Positions 34,940 through 47,052 of a stretch of DNA of 64,000 nucleotides are shown one piece after another. A program made the position numbers and the translations under genes. Numbering within the stretch: position 1 is the first letter of the stretch; each line of letters starts with the position of its first letter. The notes under the pieces are model-generated. The model had not been told where the DNA came from and searched no databases. It saw only the letters and a program-made list of their open reading frames with translations. Source of the stretch: Camellia lanceoleosa (taxonomy: Eukaryota > Streptophyta > Magnoliopsida > Ericales > Theaceae); NCBI GenBank assembly GCA_025200525.1, contig CM045770.1, positions 81,647,347-81,711,346 of the forward strand, in the 5' to 3' direction.

Positions 34940-36570
34940 GGTCAGAGTAGCCATAAAAGTTCGAAATGAAAGAAGCAAAAGTACAAGAAACAAATCATCC
35001 TAGGAGTGCATCGAAGTTCGGCATCATACTCCGTGATCGCCAGCAGACCGAGAGACCGGTTTGAGGAAGGAGCCTTCGCATCATGTATCGATTGCCAGGA
35101 CAGAGTCACCGGTATCTCGCGAGATAAATCAACTGCTGGCTCCAACCGAGCCTTCGCTTGCCTTGTTGATCGGTAACCGGGTCGAGTTGGTTCCTCATCA
35201 TCATCATCGCCATCATCCTCATCTTCTTCTTCGCCTGCACTTCTAGAACGCTTTTGTAGATCGTCGATATTGCTTGAGCGGTTTAATAGAGTACGGTGGA
35301 GCGTTAAACATCGGTGTCGAGTGCAACCGAGCTTCCACCGACTCCGCCAACCGCACTTGAAGAAAAGGTCCTTGTCGCCACATTGAAGACCGAGGCATCT
35401 TCAGCCTTCTTGAAACCTTGCTTTCTGGCCTTTTTTACTTCGGCCTTCAGCAGGTCTATTTCGGCGTCTTTTTTGGTTTGGAGCTGGGCCATCTCCCACA
35501 GGTAATAATCCTTCACCCCGGTCACGGCCTTTTGCTTATCACTTTCACCGAGGTAACTGTGCCAAGAAGACGTGATACCTCGCCTCCTACCGCCGCTTTG
35601 TTCGGGCTTGTGTTAGTTCGGTAGCTTAGCCACGGCGTCTTTCATGGCCCGCCTGGTGGTCTTACGGTTCCATCACCCGGCAGTGCAAGCGTGGTTTTCA
35701 AGAGCCCGCACAAAGTATGGTAAGTTTTTAGTTGTTGACCGAATCGAAGTTGGACAAATTTTAGAGACAGAAGGACAAGATTGCTTACCACGATCACGGA
35801 CTTCAAGGCATCAAGTGACTTTACCTCGGTGTTGAGCTTTTTGATGGTGCTCCATGTCTTTGAAGGCACACCTCCGCCAAATTGAAGGCCGAAGGTGATC
35901 CTTATCCGAGACAATCTGAGTCATCCTCGTTGATAGCTCGGTTATTGAAGACTAGGGGAGCCCATCGGGGGTTTCAGACCGCTTGATGATTCCTACCGGG
36001 GTTCGATGCGTGATACCGGTGGGCTTGGTGGCGATGTTCTCGCCCTCATCTACAAGTCAGGCCCGGTTTGGTCCCGCACGCTTATTTCTACGGAGGTCGA
36101 GGGTCATGGATGGAAGAGCCACCACGGCCTCGGTTGATTTGCGGTTTGTGGTACCTCGGTCGGGCTTGTTTCGTGAGCATGGCCTCACTGCTTTTTTCTT
36201 CGCCATCTCTTGTTCGCAGCTTAGTCGCACAAGGACGATTTCGCAAAGTTGGTCCTGCTCGTGGGTCTTCGAGGAGAAAATCATATTCTTGCTTTTCGCT
36301 TCACGAGTATCTCAGAGGTCGGCTCAAAGTCAAGAAGTTTTGCCCAACTTCTTTCTCTCACCCGAGGCGTACGAGTACTGCAAGGTTGGGATGACCGTCA
36401 TCGGGAATGGAGGAAAGCTAAATGCAAAAAATGAATCAAGTGTTAGTTTGGTTAGAGAGAGGAAAACCGAAATAAACAAAGTTAAGGAATGCAACCAAGT
36501 ATGAATACCGGCTCTCCTTTCTTCCAGCTTTATTCTTCGCCAGGATCTGGGCTCGAAGTCTTCAAGGTTT
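34940..36570 (-). pseudogene. Antisense coding region in the 3' part of the nested Tat-type element
   Basis: Several open pieces lie on the strand opposite to gag-pol. A likely start MAKKKAVRPCSRNKPDRGT lies at about 36211, with basic and Ser/Thr-rich sequence. Further pieces at 35642-35914, 35304-35525 (charged, coiled-coil-like: KKDAEIDLLKAEVKKARKQ) and an acidic run EEDEDDGDDDDEE near 35200 follow. The pieces are not in one frame and stops intervene. Tat-lineage elements are known to carry extra ORFs, some antisense, in this position. The product is not recognised. Confidence 0.5.
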
Positions 36571-38160
36571 CGAAACCCAAAAGAAGTCATCATCGTTTAA
36601 GTCCTTGTCCGGTGTGTGTTTTATTATTTTTCTCGCCACTACAGATTCTCAAATAGTAGCACCAACCTTGGTTTTTGGATCCTATTGAATATTGATGTAG
36701 TATCTCGGCACCAAGGTTCAGACCGGTTTTGTTGGTTTAGAGCATCTATGCCCATAATAATTCGGTATGTGTTGGTGGATAGTTGAGTTGGGCACCGTCT
36801 CCGCCTAAGGAATTAGATATTAGTGGTCGGATCGAATCGAGTCCGGTTTCTACTATGGATTGGAGGGTAAATGGGACAAAGCCCTCTTCGTCCCATGGGT
36901 CGACTCCTTGTTCGCTAGTTCTAGATTTACATCGGTTGGAATGTTGTCTTGTTCTCGAAATCGGCTAGGCACTGGGGTTTCTACCAAATGTCTCAGATTT
37001 CCCCATTTATTTTATAAGTTATGAAATAATTTATCTCGGTTGAAAGAGCGTGCTCAGAGGTCGGACGCCAAGCAGAGGAGAGTGCTGGGCGGCCTAAGTC
37101 CGCAGTTGAAAAACAAGGTGTCAAGCAGAGATCAAAGCCCGTGCTACAAAGACATAGTAAGAAACAGACTGGTTTTATTTCGGCTCTATAAGGTGCTGGG
37201 GATTCTACATCGGTTTCTGGCGGGTGCTCGTTATCTCGGGTTACAGAGTGATTTGTTATGTCGGGTTCAAAGTTTTCTTACTTCGGCCTCGGGTACTTAT
37301 ATGAGTTCGATGCGAACTCAAAGTCGGCTTAGCCCCCAGTGGCTTAGCTCGGTTGTAGGTCAAAATTTCAAATCCAAGTATGTTTTTATTTCGGCTAAGG
37401 TGTATCACATGGAAACCAATTAAAACCATGTTGGCATATACAAGCTCTAGTCCGGTTTCGGTTTGCCTAGATTTTTATATGACAAGAACAGTATCCTAGT
37501 TCGGTTATAGCGTGCATAAAGATCAAAAAAGTGTTCTACTGACTGAATCAGCGTGTTCAGGGTGTTCTTGAGAAGTTCTTTAGAAAGTACAGACATGGAA
37601 GAGGAAGAACAAAGTGTTTTGCAACAACATATAATATGAACAACTATGGAGCAAAACGAAGCAAAAACAGTGAAAAGAGAAGCAGATTTGGAAAAAGCTT
37701 ACCTGGAAGGGAGAGAGGCTAGAGGTAAAAGCAGGCGTAGCAACAGCAATGGAGGGCACGAGCTCTTGAGACGTAAGGATGAAGAGCAATAGAGCAAGAA
37801 AGAGAGAGTAGAGAATGAATAATATGAGATAGTGATGCAGAAATGAAGGGTTGTTTTGTGTAAAGGCGTTTTTAGGCGGGAACTGTTCAAAAGTTGCGAA
37901 ATACGAGGGCGGCGTAACAGCTGTGAACGGCCATTAGGGGCTTGCCACGTGTCAAGGAAGGACAATCGATTCAGTTTCTGCAAATTGAAGAGACGTTTGA
38001 GCCGAACAGGTATAGCTCGGTAAGGTCTTAGCTCGGCTGGAAAGGCTTGGGGGTTTTTAGCTCGGCTGGAAAGGCTAACGGATTGTTAGCTCGGCTGGAG
38101 AGGTTAAAAACTCTAGCTTGGTTGGTAAACAAGTAATCCCTATCACGCTTCGCGGATGGA
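36571..38160. other. Remaining 3' non-coding region of the nested Tat-type element
   Basis: Rich in TTTCGGCT/CTCGGTT-like words, with no convincing gene. Near 38010-38110 three short tandem units contain AGCTCGGCTGGAAAGGCT. A weak polypurine tract (GGAATTAAGGGG) lies at about 38157-38169, just before the 3' LTR. Confidence 0.5.
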
Positions 38161-38173
38161 ATTAAGGGGCAAT

Positions 38174-38976
38174 TGAGAGGGCAATTTATACGCAAAATTG
38201 GGCCGAGCTGGGTCTTGGGCCGAGGTAAAAGAGGCCGAGCGAATGGCCCTGTGGGAGTTACTCCGGTTTGGAGATATAGCTTCTTTGTTAGACCGGTTGA
38301 ATGGTAGTCCGGCCGCATGAGGTTTACTTTTTACTCCGGCTTGGATGTATGCTGTTCGGTTAAGACATATGATAACCGAGGTGTACCAAGTCCATGAGGG
38401 GACTTTGGTTTGGAGGTAGTTCGGCTCAACTCTCTTATGGTTAGCTCGGTCCAAACATGGAAAACCGAGGTAAGAGACTCCTATGGTTAGCTCGGTTTAG
38501 GCATGGAAAACCGAGGTAGGAGGGAATAGTAAGTGTCTGATCTGGAGATGTTACTTCGGTCCTGGAGTAGTCCGGTCATAAGAAGAACCATCTCACTTGG
38601 TTTAAGCAAAGGAGGAGGGTGATGGAGGATAAGCATTATCTACAAAGAGTATGAGTTCTAGGAGGACTCTATGCAAGGAGGAGTAAGCCTAGAAGGACTC
38701 TACACTTGGAGGAGTAAGAATCCTACCAGGATTGTGCCACGTGAAATCTATATAAGCTCATCAATAACACCTTTGGAAAGGTAATACAATTTTGCTCCCT
38801 GAATACATTGAGCTTTTGCCTTCTTGTCTTGCTTGCTGACTTAGGCATCGGAGAGGTTTCCAAGACACACCACGCCAGCTCACGTTTGTGTTTTCAGGTG
38901 GTGGAACGACGACGTATTGAGGAACGCAGACTTGATCAACAGGATTATACGAGAAGGTGAAATTCTTTCCCGTACA
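38174..38976 (+). repeat. 3' LTR of the nested Tat-type element
   Basis: 803 bp, starts TGAGAGGGCAATTT and ends CGTACA, followed by the AGAAT duplication. It differs from the 5' LTR by a handful of small indels and a few substitutions. Confidence 0.95.
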
Positions 38977-38981
38977 AGAAT

Positions 38982-41840
38982 AAAAATGTTAAATGAATGG
39001 AGTTCGACGATAATACAAAAATCTGTCTCACGAATTCGAAATGAATCTGAAATCATTTTCAAAGTAAGGCATTTGCCATATTATATCAAACTTTAACAAA
39101 ACATTTTCCATATCAAATCATATATTTCAAGTTTTGAATCAATCCTTTGCTACAATATAAACCATTGTTCGATAGCATTTTCGATACAATTCTGATTTCA
39201 ATTCAATTCTCAGTGACCCATGTTATCTCAATAGCAATACTCATTCAATGACAATTTACGTGATACATCCAATAGAGTAACAATGTATCAATAATAATAG
39301 GACCTCAAAGGTCAATCAATGGGACCACAATGGGTAAATCAATATACCATATCCAATGTAACCATTAAGGTCTAACAGCAGAGATCTCTGTGTTTCAATT
39401 ATCCAATGGGCCACGGTATTGTTTCCCCTGGGCGAGGGCCAATGGGCCATGGTATTAACTTCCTCTAGGCAAGGGCCTCTTTATCAATGGGCCATGGTAT
39501 TGTTTCTCCTAGGCAAGGGCCTATCAAACAATGGGCCATGGTATTGTATCCCCCAGGCGAGGGCCTCACTAAAGGATGCCACGAATACATTTTCAAAAGA
39601 GAACTTCATTCATTCGTAAGAGATTAAAGTTTCAATAAATCATTCGTTTCAATAAGCCATTCAGTCATTCATATATCAATTTCGATAACAATAACTTTTT
39701 CAAAAATAAATATAACTCGAACATATCTATATAGAGTTATTACTTACAGTGGGTCAAGTCGATATAAGGCCTCTGACGCCCACCTATACAAATCACACAA
39801 CAAAAATACAATAGAAGCACTATTCAATATTCATTTCATTTTAATTCAACTCTTTTTATGTGTTTCTAGCTCATTCCATGACTATGTGAGTCTAATTGAT
39901 GCCTAAGAATACTTAGAATGTCATGAGGATGCAATTATGCATTTAAAAGAGTTAGTCAAAATTGCTAAAAATAGAGTCCTCGCTCGAGCGCCACTTTGAT
40001 CGTTCGAGCGGACTGTAAAATTTTGAAAAACTTATGGGAGCTCGATTTTCACGCTTGAGTGAGACTTTCCTCGCTTGAGCGGACAATGTGAATTCTGAGA
40101 TTTCTAGAATTGTATTTGAAGTTCAAATTTGATATTCAAAGCCTCAAAATTTGCATTTTTGTACAAAATCATGGAAAACCATTGTGTAACTTAATAGACA
40201 CTCTCAATTAGAAATCATTTATTTAAAATCATGCTCCAACTGTCCAAATTTAGATTTAACTCATTTTCTTTATATCAAACCCACAATTTTTAAAACATGA
40301 ATTAGACTTTCCAAACTCTTGAAATTTCATGATGTATGTAAAAATAGAACCCAATTTTATTATTAATAATAAAAATCAACTTAACTATGAATTACACAAA
40401 TCAATTTCTTAGAAATTCAACTTAACTAAATTTTTAACGAAAAACTTAATTTATAATCATAGATGTTCTAAAATGTGTTTAAATTGAATAAAACTTTTAA
40501 ATTAAATTACATGCATGGATTAAAGATCAAAATCAAATAAATTTCCAATTTTCAAAGCTTTTCTTTTTTCTCTTCGAAATCTGAGCCTGAATTAGTTCAA
40601 ATTTTTTAAAATCTATGATGCATGTACAATTAGAATATTAAAACTTACAAAATTTGTTCATGCATGTAGAAATGGAAGTCAAATTCATGCAAGACTACAA
40701 AAAATCAAACTCAACATAATTGATTTCTAAATTAATGTCCATAAATTGAATCATAACTCTGTTTCTTCATCATCTTGCTAATTCCCTTTTTAATTACATG
40801 AAATTGAACTCAATTATCTCTCAATTTCAACTTTTAGGTAATTTATCTACAAAATTTCAACTTTAATTTTTTACCTAAAATCTTTAATTTGTTGAATCTC
40901 TTGATCAAGCTTTGAGTTTCCTCATTTGTCTTCAATTTCTTTAATTTCCTTCAAACCCATCAACACAAAGCGCTCTCTCTCTCTCTCTCGGCTATCCTCC
41001 CTCTCTCTCTCGGCTGTGCTCTTTCTAGCACAAGATGAACACACAATACAAATGAACACACAATACACACCTACACTAAAAGTCTTTAATAATAAATAAA
41101 TAAAGCCACTACTTCTCTTCACAATCTTTCTAGAACCTTTATAAATTTACTCCATCTTATTTTACGATTAGGATTAGATTAATCACTAATTATCCGTTAG
41201 CTTAGTTAATCACTCCTTAATTTTAATTAATCTTGATCATGATTTAATTAATCATAACGAATCACAAGTCCCATATAATTAATTAGTCTAATTGACTTCA
41301 ATTAAGGCCCAATTAATTATATTTAATTTTGTCATTCTGAATCAGATTTTTAATCAAACTCCAAAAAGGTTCTAAATATTAAATTAAACATATTTCCATT
41401 ATCAATTTTGATTTGTTAAACTATTTAGGCCTTCAATTTCTAATCAGATTCTAAATTTCCGTCAATAAATTACATATTCAAATTAGACACCCTATAAATA
41501 AATTTAATTCGTAATAATCACCATTTTCAATCCACATAATTTAATTAATTTAATTAACTCAAATTCGGACCTAATTAATCGAATCTCATTCTACTAAACT
41601 GAATCAAATATTTAATTAACTCCCAAATGAGTTCGCAATTAAAAATTAAATTGATTCAACTTCTTAATTTTGCTTCCCTAAGCCATTTGAACCCTTAAAA
41701 TAAATCTATAATAGAATCATATACGAATCAGACTCCACAATTCTTATAAATCCCAAATTAAATCAAGGTAACGACTAATTAAAATTCAAACCTTCGTAAT
41801 TAATCAAATATAAAATATTATATAAGGCGGGGTCGTCACA
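38982..41840 (+). other. Right-hand 2.86 kb of the split solo LTR
   Basis: AT-rich with a CT-rich stretch (40977-41020) and two CGCTCGAGCG-like motifs at 39975-40085. The motif is shared, in inverted orientation, with the other solo LTR. No coding sequence is recognised. Confidence 0.7.
39405..39575. repeat. Short tandem repeat in the solo LTR
   Basis: Four imperfect units of about 40-60 bp, each with ATGGGCCATGGTATTG followed by a CCTAGGCRAGGGCCT-like block. This occurs within the solo LTR downstream of the nested element. Confidence 0.8.
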
Positions 41841-41845
41841 CCTCC

Positions 41846-42000
41846 TTTTTAGATGCTATATTACAGTTTTTACTTCTACATCATTGGGTCATTTGACTAA
41901 ATAATTTGAACTACCATTTAACATAAAAAAAAATTAAAAATTAAACATCTAACAAAAAATTATAAACACAATCCTAAAACCCAATCTTCATATCCATACC
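41846..42000 (-). other. CACTA 5' leader, short remnant
   Basis: 155 bp of CACTA sequence between the solo LTR and the second hAT element. It ends with the TCCATACC duplication at 41993-42000. Confidence 0.6.
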
Positions 42001-42697
42001 TAGGGGTGCTCGCGGTTCGAATTTGGACGGTTTACGGATCGGTTGGGACCCGTCCGCATTTATGCGGTTTGGGAAAAAGACAACCCGCAACCGCCCGCAA
42101 TGCAGTTTGCGGTTTGTGCGAATAGGGTTCGCGGATGTGCGGCGGTTGCAAACAGTTTGCGGATTAGACTTTTTTCTTCAAAAATTTATTTTTGAGCCTT
42201 ATTTTTTTGCCATTTTGTAAATATTTATTTTGGGTCATTTTCTCCCCATTTTCTAAAATGCTTCAACATTAATAATTAATGAATTAAAACTTATAAAATT
42301 AAAAACATAACAAAATCAATTCGTAACACAAACAAATCATTCAAAATCTTAAATCAAATCATAAATTAACACAAGTACATATTTCAAAATCCTAAACTAT
42401 AACTGCATATTCATTAAGGAATTTAAAATTTCAAATCACACTTCATCTGAGACAAGTTCAATTATGTAATAATAATAATATGATCAGTATTTATTCAATT
42501 TCAATTGATATAATACTATTAGCAAATGTAATGTTAGAGTAAGTTTAAAGAATAAAAGGTGTTTTATTTTGGACAAAAATATTTAGGTGGGACATATGAA
42601 TGAAATCAGCGGTTAAGATAAAAAAATAAAAATAAATAAATAAAAGTGTGGGCGGTTTCTTGCGGGTGCAGGTTAAACCCGCAACCCGCAAATATGC

Positions 42698-45100
42698 TAT
42701 AACAACCCTCATACCGTTTACCGATTAATGACTGATTGATTACCGATTACTGCTAAATTAACTACTGATTACTGCTAAACAGAGACTGATTCTGATTGAT
42801 AATAGAATTATTGGAATCGAATCGATCGACCGAGACCAAATCAATTGATTGCCGATTCTGTTTGAATCGCATTTTATCTGTTTGACTGTTTAATTATCTG
42901 TTTAGTTTTTATGTTTAAACTGTTAATTGAAGGCCTCATCGGCGGCCGAATCAAAAATTGATTGATGTTCCATGATCAATAGAATTTATGTGATTTTATG
43001 GTATAATTATCTGGAAACTGATTAGGTATGATTAAATTAGATTAAAATAAGCTAATTGACCAAGTTGGACTTATTTACCAAACTAACCCTTAGTGGGCTA
43101 CTCAATACAATATATTTGAGCCTCATTATGTACTTAGGCACCATTTTGCTCAGCCATTTTCTTACTCTTGCCGACTTGAGAGGGAGAGAAGGGGAGAAAG
43201 CTTGAGTTCTTCACAATTTGCTTAGAAACTTGAGGGATTTGTAGGAGATTTGCATATTTGAGCTTGTGTATCTTCTATTCAAGACTTAGGTAAGGATTTC
43301 AACCTCTCAATTGTGTCTTAAAGTTGATTCTTGCATGGTTCATGTCATGTTGGTGGAGTTTAGAGCCAAGGCATGGTTTAAATGTTGAATTGTAGCTTGA
43401 TTATTGCATACATGTTACCATTCTTGAGTTTTGAGGTTGTAAGTTTATAATTCCTCACATGCATGTCCATCTTTTGATCATACTCCATGAGTTCATCTTG
43501 TTTTTGAAGGTTTGAGCCCTTTTGAACCAGCATTAAAGCTTTGAAAATGATTTAAGCTCATGCATGTATATGTTCATCTTGTTCATGAAAAAGTGGTTTG
43601 AAAATTGGATTTAATTGAAACACCCTTGGGCTTTGATTTCTCAAATTGACCCTTGAAACATGTAATATTAAGTGTTTACAAGTGCTTTCCAAGTTTTCAA
43701 CCCAAGAGGATCGAAATTTTGGCATTTAAACTTGATTTTGAGCTTGGGACTCGAATCTGGAATTTCCAGATTTTAGTCGTCCGCTCAAGCGGGGGAAGTG
43801 CCGCTCGAGCGGGAAAATCAAGCTCCCAGCATCTTGCACTGTGCATCAATCCGCTCGAGCGAAGGATTGAGCGCTCGAGCGGAGGATTAGGTGACACGCT
43901 CGAGCGGGTGTCGAGCTGAGATTTCACCCATCCAGTACTTTTTGGTCCACTCGAGCGAGAAAGTTTACGCTCGAGCGGGGACCTTTATTGCATGTCTGCT
44001 CAAGCGGAGAAACCTGCGCTCGAGCGGGGCTCTGTTTCACTGAAAATTCTGAAAATGTTTTCTAAACATATCCTTGCATCTCGTCCCATCCTAGGCATTC
44101 TTAGGCCTAGTTTAAGACATCTTAACGAGGGTTTAGATGTAGAACACACCAAAGCAAATTAGGGATTAGTTATGATCTTTCCCAACTGTATAACTTAGTG
44201 TGTGTTCAATCTGTTACTGTGTAGGGTTGGCGACTGAGGAAACACGCTCTAGCTTATTGTAGCCCAGAACTTTGTGAGTAACAATTGTGTAAAGATATGT
44301 TCAAAATGATTATATTCTGAATACTGAATTGAACTGTTTACTGAACTGATATCGTTTATTGAATGAATGTATGTCCTATATTCGAGGCTGCATTGTGGCA
44401 TCCATAGCACCCATCTATTCTTATTCTTTATCGAGATCTCTCGGTTGCCTCGTTGGAACCACTATCATTTCTTGATTGATGGCCATCATTTCTTGCTCGG
44501 TCTTCTAGACCTCTTGTTCTTGTTATGCTAATGGATGTACCACATATGATCATCGCATTGAACAATGAAATCTCGCTTTGAAATGAACTTTTTCACCATT
44601 GTAAGGACATTCATTCTAAACCTCTTACGCATTCATTATTCACCGGGCTTTAGCTCACGCTCATATATATATGTAGGTGTCTGAGCACTGCCACGCCTAG
44701 GAGCGTCGGGGTAACTCCTGTTTTGTCAAGCCAACCACTGTGCCTCACCGCGAGGTTCCGAGCCTGCCAAGCTATGGCTTAGGGGTGTTTTTATTTCCCT
44801 ATCTGCCTTAGACTGTTTTTGTAATACTGTATAGACCGTACTGTACTATTTAATAGGGACTTAGTCCCTGATCTGATTGGTTGTATATATTGTACATACT
44901 GTTTGCCTCTGACTGTATGAATGTATGAAAAATCTTTTTGGCATACAGACTGTCACAGCTCATTGGACATTGTTTATTTACTGTATTGGCTTCCGCCATG
45001 CCCTCAGACTGTTATATTGTTCATCATATGTGCTTTGGGTAATCTTGGATTCTTGGCGATTCTGATACTAAATCCATAGGGGTGGGTTTGGATCGTGACA
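42698..45100 (-). mobile_element. Second solo LTR of the long-LTR family, reversed
   Basis: On the minus strand it starts TGTCACGATCC and ends GGGTTGTTATA, where the last CA has decayed to TA. The exact 5-bp duplication TATGC flanks it (42693-42697 and 45101-45105). It is 2403 bp. The first 60 bp and the CGCTCGAGCGG-rich centre match the solo LTR at 26939-41840 in inverse orientation. A short two-CDS-like frame at 43653-43919 is the GCTCGAGCGG repeat and is not a gene. Confidence 0.85.
43775..44030. repeat. CGCTCGAGCGG repeat cluster
   Basis: About ten copies of a self-complementary 10-12 bp word (CGCTCGAGCG and variants such as CGCTCAAGCG), spaced by 15-35 bp. Four weaker copies occur in the sister solo LTR at 39975-40085. 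Confidence 0.85.
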
Positions 45101-45224
45101 TATGCCATATTTCAAACCGCATCCACCCGTATTGTATTTGTGAAACCGCCCATTTGTATGCTGGTTGGGCGGGTTGGGCAGTTTTTGTGGATCGGATAAA
45201 CCGTTACCCACCCCTATCCATACC

Positions 45225-46560
45225 AGATTGGGGAGGAGGGAGGGAAAAAACCATAATTTTATAAAACAAATGCAATGACGGTTATAATTTTTTTTTATCA
45301 CGAATATTAAAAAAAGTGAAAGCAAGCGAGCTATGATTGATCTGATCAGTGAAAACACATATGCATATACCACAGTTAATAACTATTCCTCAACCTACCT
45401 ACTAATCAGACCAATCAATTCATGAAAAAATAGTGAATTTAAGTAAGATCTATGAGAGAGAGAGAGAGAGAGAGAATACAGGGGTCATCACTCGCTGAGT
45501 GAGTGAGAGAGGTGCGATTGAGACTAATTGAACCACCGCTGGTGTTGCTAGCCGTCGTCACTCCTCATTGTTTTATTAGCTCTTTCAAGAAAGCAAACAC
45601 AAAGAAATCAAAGGTTATACATTGTAGGTATCTATAGGAAATTGAATTACAAATAAAATTTGTGTATATAAAATTCATATAGAATGATATGTCAGTTGTA
45701 TATTTGTAATTTTGAAAAAAAAATTGGTGTTTTGACTTAAAATTAAAAAGACTAAACAGAACACCACATATATCAATGAATCACTACAAGAAAGTGAACA
45801 AGACTTGACAAAACAAGAGACAAGATTTAGCACAAAATTGAAACAGTTTTCTATAATGAGAAGACGTATATATTTATATATAACAAAGATGCTTTCTATA
45901 ACAAAATTGAAACAGTTTTCTTCATTTGAATTATTTAATCTTTTCACCTATAACATAAACCATAGGGTAATATTATACATCCATTATTACACAATATATA
46001 ATCATTTTAAATTTCTTATAGTATGGCAAGCATTAACAAAATCCAAAATCCAATGTAATATGAATATGAATGAGGATACAGTGAACCCAACCTAGGTTTA
46101 AGATCACAAATTTAACTTGATGAGGTATTCCTTTATAAGATGTGATGTCTAAAATAAAATAAAAAACTAGAGTTTTGAATAGCTACTAATACCTAAATCT
46201 AGACAAATTGATGATGACTTACCTGATACATTTACTTATGCTACTAGCCGCACCACCGCTGCTGCTGCTGGCTAGCTGTCATCGCTCGCCGCACCACCGC
46301 TACTACCGCTAGCTAGCCATCATTACTTTCTGCACCACCGTTGCCATTGTCACTCGCCACACCACTACTGCTGCTCGCAGCCTGCATTACTCCTGCTTGC
46401 CATCGTTGCTCGTCGAGAGAGAGATCGTAACACGCCGATGGAATTTTTCCTCGAGGGATTTTAGGGGAAACATTTTAGAGATTTTGCTTCAAATGTTTTA
46501 GGGATTTTGGGGGAAAACAATAACGTGAATGAGTGAAGGAGCGGGATATGAAAAAAATTT
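45225..46560 (-). other. CACTA 5' non-coding region
   Basis: This lies between the hAT element and the right subterminal repeats. It contains a GA microsatellite (45451-45474) and short GCACCACCGCT / GCTGCTGCTGG triplet-like repeats (46250-46400). CACTACAAGAAAGTG at 45782 resembles a CACTA terminus but has no partner with matching duplication. No gene is evident. Confidence 0.5.
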
Positions 46561-47052
46561 CATTACTTTTTGTGACGGCATGTTTAAACCATCACAAATG
46601 ATAAATCTAATAAGTAAAACGATGTCGTTTTAATAAGAGTTTTTTTTGCAACAGACAATTGCCGTCACAATTGGTCCACTATTTACGATGGTACACAAGC
46701 TGCTGCAAATACTTCTGTATTTAACACACTATTTATTGTATGTTCATTTCCGATGGGGTACCTACCGTCGCAAAAGCTATTTAGACCTTGTTTGGCATAT
46801 ACTAAAAAAGTCAAAAAAGTCACTATCTTATTTAAGTCACATCATCTTATTTAAGTCACATTACCTCTCTACCATATCACTTCAAACCCAACTCATATTT
46901 CATAAAAAGTCAAAAAGTGCACTTATTTAGAACATCCCAAACCACCCTTTAATGATGACGGTTAAAAATACCGTCGCAAAACACCATTTTTTGCAACGGG
47001 ATACACGCCGTCGCAAAAGGTTCCGTGTTTTATAATCCCTTTTCTTGTAGTG
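46561..47052. repeat. CACTA right terminus with subterminal repeats
   Basis: It ends CTTTTCTTGTAGTG, followed by the TAT duplication. GCCGTCGCAAAA-like words in both orientations are clustered here, matching the left end. A 165-bp MITE interrupts it. An AAAACGATGTCGTTTT palindrome lies near 46617. Confidence 0.8.
46784..46948. mobile_element. Tourist-like MITE inside the CACTA right end
   Basis: 165 bp starting GACCTTGTTTGGCAT and ending ATCCCAAACCACCCT, flanked by TTA (46781-46783 and 46949-46951). The second copy of the tandem duplication has the uninterrupted site (near 48687-48696), which proves the insertion. Relatives lie at 51430 and 61954. Confidence 0.95.

Larger units (their letters stand above)
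27373..38976 (+). mobile_element. Complete Tat-type Ty3/gypsy retrotransposon nested in the solo LTR
   Basis: LTRs at 27373-28162 and 38174-38976 are nearly identical apart from small indels. The exact 5-bp duplication AGAAT flanks the element (27368-27372 and 38977-38981). Internal order on the plus strand: primer site, gag, protease, reverse transcriptase, archaeal-type RNase H, integrase, then a 4.2-kb 3' region with a hairpin array and an antisense coding region. Many short deletions and stops interrupt pol. It is the innermost insertion here and one of the latest. Confidence 0.97.
26939..41840 (+). mobile_element. Solo LTR of a long-LTR retrotransposon, itself split by a nested element
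   Basis: The left edge is TGTCACGACCC at 26939 and the right edge GGGGTCGTCACA ends at 41840. The exact 5-bp duplication CCTCC flanks it (26934-26938 and 41841-41845). Without the nested Tat-type element the LTR is 3293 bp. No second LTR, primer site or coding region is associated, so it is read as a solo LTR left by LTR-LTR recombination. A relative in opposite orientation lies at 42698-45100. Confidence 0.85.
42001..45216. mobile_element. Second non-autonomous hAT element, split by a solo LTR
   Basis: The ends are TAGGGGTG (42001) and CACCCCTA (45216), a perfect 8-bp terminal inverted repeat. The exact 8-bp duplication TCCATACC lies on each side (41993-42000 and 45217-45224). The subterminal regions are rich in GCGGTTTGCGG-like words on the left and CCGCCC/GGGCGGGT on the right. 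Without the nested LTR it is about 808 bp. No transposase is present. Confidence 0.95.
7780..47052 (-). mobile_element. Composite CACTA (En/Spm) transposon expanded by nested insertions
   Basis: The left end reads CACTACAAAAA at 7780 and the right end is its complement, CTTGTAGTG, ending at 47052. Both ends are bordered by TAT (7777-7779 and 47053-47055), the 3-bp duplication expected for CACTA elements. Both ends carry subterminal GCGACGGC/GCCGTCGC words next to A or T runs. Inside, on the minus strand, are a TNPD-type transposase gene followed by a TNPA-type gene, the usual plant order. Removing the nested insertions leaves about 11-12 kb, a normal autonomous size. Both genes are broken, so the element is inferred to be immobile. 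Confidence 0.8.

Noticed and set aside
39419..39619. 66-codon frame in the first solo LTR
   Set aside because: It is a minisatellite of GGGCCATGGTATTG units.
43653..43927. Frames of 76-88 codons in the second solo LTR
   Set aside because: Explained by the CGCTCGAGCGG repeats; nothing protein-like.
45782..47052. A small 1.27-kb CACTA starting CACTACAAGAAAGTG at 45782 and ending at 47052
   Set aside because: Its terminal repeat to 47052 is slightly longer than that of 7780, but the flanks are AAT and TAT and do not match. There is no subterminal repeat cluster after 45782. The TAT pair and the shared GCGACGGC words favour 7780-47052. The possibility is not fully excluded.
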